From Anoxypelagibacter denitrificans (GTDB taxonomy: Bacteria > Pseudomonadota > Alphaproteobacteria > Pelagibacterales > Pelagibacteraceae), in NCBI GenBank assembly GCA_017640265.1, contig JAGFVZ010000041.1, positions 1 to 7,660 of the forward strand: a DNA stretch of 7,660 bases. The letters are read 5' to 3'. Under the pieces are notes generated by a model. It had not been told where the DNA came from. It searched no databases and saw nothing but the letters and a program-made list of their open reading frames with translations. This document shows, in pieces, positions 6,066-7,660 of the stretch. The stretch's first letter is position 1. Every line of letters starts with the position of its first letter. A program made the position numbers and the translations under genes.

Positions 6066-7026
6066 TTTTGTTATTGAAAAATTTTATGCATTCCATTAAA
6101 CTTTTAGGATTAGCTAAATTTTTTTTTATAAGATTTTTTCCTGTACCATGATCAGGAGAAATTCTTATGTAGGGAATTCCAAGAGTAATATTTATTGCAT
6201 CAAATTTAAACAATAACTTAAAAGGAGATAAAACTTGATCATGATACATGCCTACCAAAACATTAAACCCCTTTTTTTTAAAGTCTAAAAAAGCAGCGTC
6301 AGGAGACAAAGGACCTTCCACCGATATTCTCTTTTTTCTTAATTGTTTAATAGCTGGAATAATAAATTTTCTTTCTTCAGAATTTTTTCGAAATTCATCA
6401 TTATGAGGATTTAAACCAAGAATACCAATTTTTGGTTTCATTTTTAATTTTTTTAAAAAAAATTTATTTATAGTTATTAGTTTATCTACAATTTTCTTTT
6501 TTGAAATATTTCGCGATACTTTTTTTAATTTTATATGAGTGGTAATTGGCGATACCGACAATTGCTTATTGTAAAGCAGCATCACTTCTCTACCTAAAAC
6601 CCCCTCTTTTTTTGCTAGAAATTCTGTAATACCAAAAAATTTATTTCCAAAAATCTCTATTTTGTTTATAGGGCAATTTATTAAACCCAATATCTTTCCC
6701 TCCTTTATTAATTTGATAGCTATTTTAAAAGAATTGATGACATAATTTGATTTAGCTTTTGCGGAAATATTGAAGAGTCTATTAAATTTCAAAGGAACAT
6801 CATAAATTAATAATTTTTTTTTAAAATTTTGTTTTTGAATTTTACTTATTTTTTTTAAATTTAAATTTACTTTTATTTTTTCTAGCTGTTTTTTTATCAA
6901 AATGTAATTTCCAATTATAAAAATATTTAAATTTTTAAATTCGGCCTTTTTTTTCCATACCTTTGCAATTATTTCAGAATTAATGCTGTTAGGATCAGCA
7001 GCAATAATACCAATTAAATTTTTCAT
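6052..7026 (-). CDS. pdxA: 4-hydroxythreonine-4-phosphate dehydrogenase PdxA (divergent)
   Basis: PdxA oxidises 4-phosphohydroxy-L-threonine with NAD in the DXP-dependent pyridoxal-5'-phosphate pathway, feeding PdxJ. The product is 324 residues, the normal length. The three metal-binding histidines are recognisable: TTH (H164), GLNPH (H208) and YHDQ (H262). Also present are the substrate-side K270, N279 in AINITLG, R288 in PYIRIS, and PDHGTG (291-296). Two motifs differ from what I recall of the family. The N-terminal GDPAGIGPE-type motif reads ADPNSINSE (10-18). The GHTE motif reads GITE (132-135), replacing the substrate-contacting His with Ile. I count about 59 lysines, near 18%. The context between surA and rsmA supports true PdxA rather than a PdxA2/TphB-type relative. 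The start overlaps the surA stop (ATGA). Catalytic competence is uncertain. Confidence 0.9.
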   Translation of the reverse strand: MKNLIGIIAADPNSINSEIIAKVWKKKAEFKNLNIFIIGNYILIKKQLEKIKVNLNLKKISKIQKQNFKKKLLIYDVPLKFNRLFNISAKAKSNYVINSFKIAIKLIKEGKILGLINCPINKIEIFGNKFFGITEFLAKKEGVLGREVMLLYNKQLSVSPITTHIKLKKVSRNISKKKIVDKLITINKFFLKKLKMKPKIGILGLNPHNDEFRKNSEERKFIIPAIKQLRKKRISVEGPLSPDAAFLDFKKKGFNVLVGMYHDQVLSPFKLLFKFDAINITLGIPYIRISPDHGTGKNLIKKNLANPKSLMECIKFFNNKNVKT

Positions 7027-7660
7027 AAAAATTTGATTTGTATTGTTCTTTCTAGATTTGAATAATGTGAATTAGAAAACATTTGCAATTTTTTATCTTT
7101 TTCTTGGCTGACTATATTCTGTTTGATCATTTCTATCTTCTTTTCATCATTTTTATCTTCTAAATTTTCTAATTCTAAATTTATTTTGTTTTCTATCTCA
7201 ACCGTATTTAGTGAAATTTTATTTTTATATATTTGAAAGATCATAGAATTCCACTTTAAATCTGTTTCAAATCTTTTTACAAGGGAATCAAAACTTAAAT
7301 TATTTTTTTTTAATAATTCTCTTAAACCATTTCTATCAAGACCTATTCTACGAGAAGTATTTTGGATTAATTGTTCAAGCTCTCTTTTGCTGTAATTTTT
7401 TATGCCTAGTTTTTCAATTTCACCAATTTTTATTTTTCTTTTAATTAAAGATGCAACTGCAAGCTTTTTTATTTGTTCTCTATTATTTTCATTTATTTCG
7501 CTATTTGATAGTATTGAGATCATTTTAACCTCTTTGAATAAATCAAAATGAGTAATTGGATATTTCCCAACAGTTATAATTATCTTGTTGTTTGTTTGGC
7601 CAAAAAGTATATCGGCCTGAAACAATAATAAAAAAACCGTTATGAGGTTTATATATATTT
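7023..7660 (-). CDS. surA: SurA-like periplasmic chaperone, parvulin domains missing (5' end cut by window)
   Basis: SurA escorts unfolded outer-membrane proteins across the periplasm to the BAM complex. The frame stays open to the window edge, with 211 complete codons visible. A TTG at 7623-7625 sits in the middle of a hydrophobic run (NLITVFLLLF), so it is not the start: this run is the core of a signal peptide whose beginning lies beyond 7660. After a short linker comes a SurA N-domain pattern, roughly fragment residues 25-150. It begins IIITVGKYPITHFDL and continues through IKKLAVASLIKRKIKIGE and LRELLKKNNLSFDSLVKRF. Next, without any parvulin PPIase sequence, comes the C-terminal SurA-like segment ending HYSNLERTIQIKFL. 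E. coli SurA is about 430 residues with two parvulin domains; this is about half. The SurA call rests on the N-domain, the tail and its place upstream of pdxA-rsmA. Confidence 0.85.
   Translation of the reverse strand, partial: IYINLITVFLLLFQADILFGQTNNKIIITVGKYPITHFDLFKEVKMISILSNSEINENNREQIKKLAVASLIKRKIKIGEIEKLGIKNYSKRELEQLIQNTSRRIGLDRNGLRELLKKNNLSFDSLVKRFETDLKWNSMIFQIYKNKISLNTVEIENKINLELENLEDKNDEKKIEMIKQNIVSQEKDKKLQMFSNSHYSNLERTIQIKFL

Noticed and set aside
6265..6290. Long homopolymer runs in pdxA as phase-variation tracts
   Set aside because: Runs of 7-8 A or T occur throughout this AT-rich window, including in essential genes, and the frame is intact, so nothing singles them out as contingency loci.
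7623..7625. TTG as the start codon of surA
   Set aside because: The frame stays open upstream to the window edge and the upstream residues extend the hydrophobic signal-peptide core, so this TTG is an internal Leu codon.

Overview
The window is very AT-rich, almost fully coding, and carries an alphaproteobacterial core gene block. The low GC, Lys/Ile/Asn-rich proteins, tiny or overlapping gene junctions and gene order all point to a streamlined SAR11 (Pelagibacter-like) marine alphaproteobacterium. That assignment rests on remembered protein style and gene order, not on a search.

Layout: (1) Positions 25-2593, minus strand: rpsF-rpsR-rplI, then dnaB. The ribosomal genes overlap or abut; dnaB follows after an 87-bp gap with two AT-rich inverted repeats. 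(2) Positions 2594-2695: a divergent promoter region of about 100 bp. (3) Positions 2696-5237, plus strand: fabD-fabG-acpP-gmk. This is a fatty-acid initiation/reduction/carrier set followed by guanylate kinase. A hairpin plus T6 tract overlaps the acpP end and runs almost into the gmk start. (4) Positions 5268-7660, minus strand: surA (cut by the window edge), pdxA and rsmA, overlapping by 4 and 14 bp. They converge on gmk across 30 bp.

The genes are housekeeping: 30S proteins S6 and S18, 50S protein L9, the replicative helicase, fatty-acid synthesis, GMP phosphorylation, 16S rRNA dimethylation, vitamin B6 synthesis and outer-membrane protein folding. I see no mobile element, CRISPR array, RNA gene, toxin or defence module, and no convincing undescribed system.

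The points worth a second look are variations on the core block. The acpP-gmk junction is only 21 bp and lacks the fabF/mltG/yicC genes usual there in alphaproteobacteria. A probable terminator fills that junction. SurA appears to have lost both parvulin domains. PdxA has altered substrate-site motifs although its metal-binding histidines are kept. No stretch over 300 bp lacks a gene.
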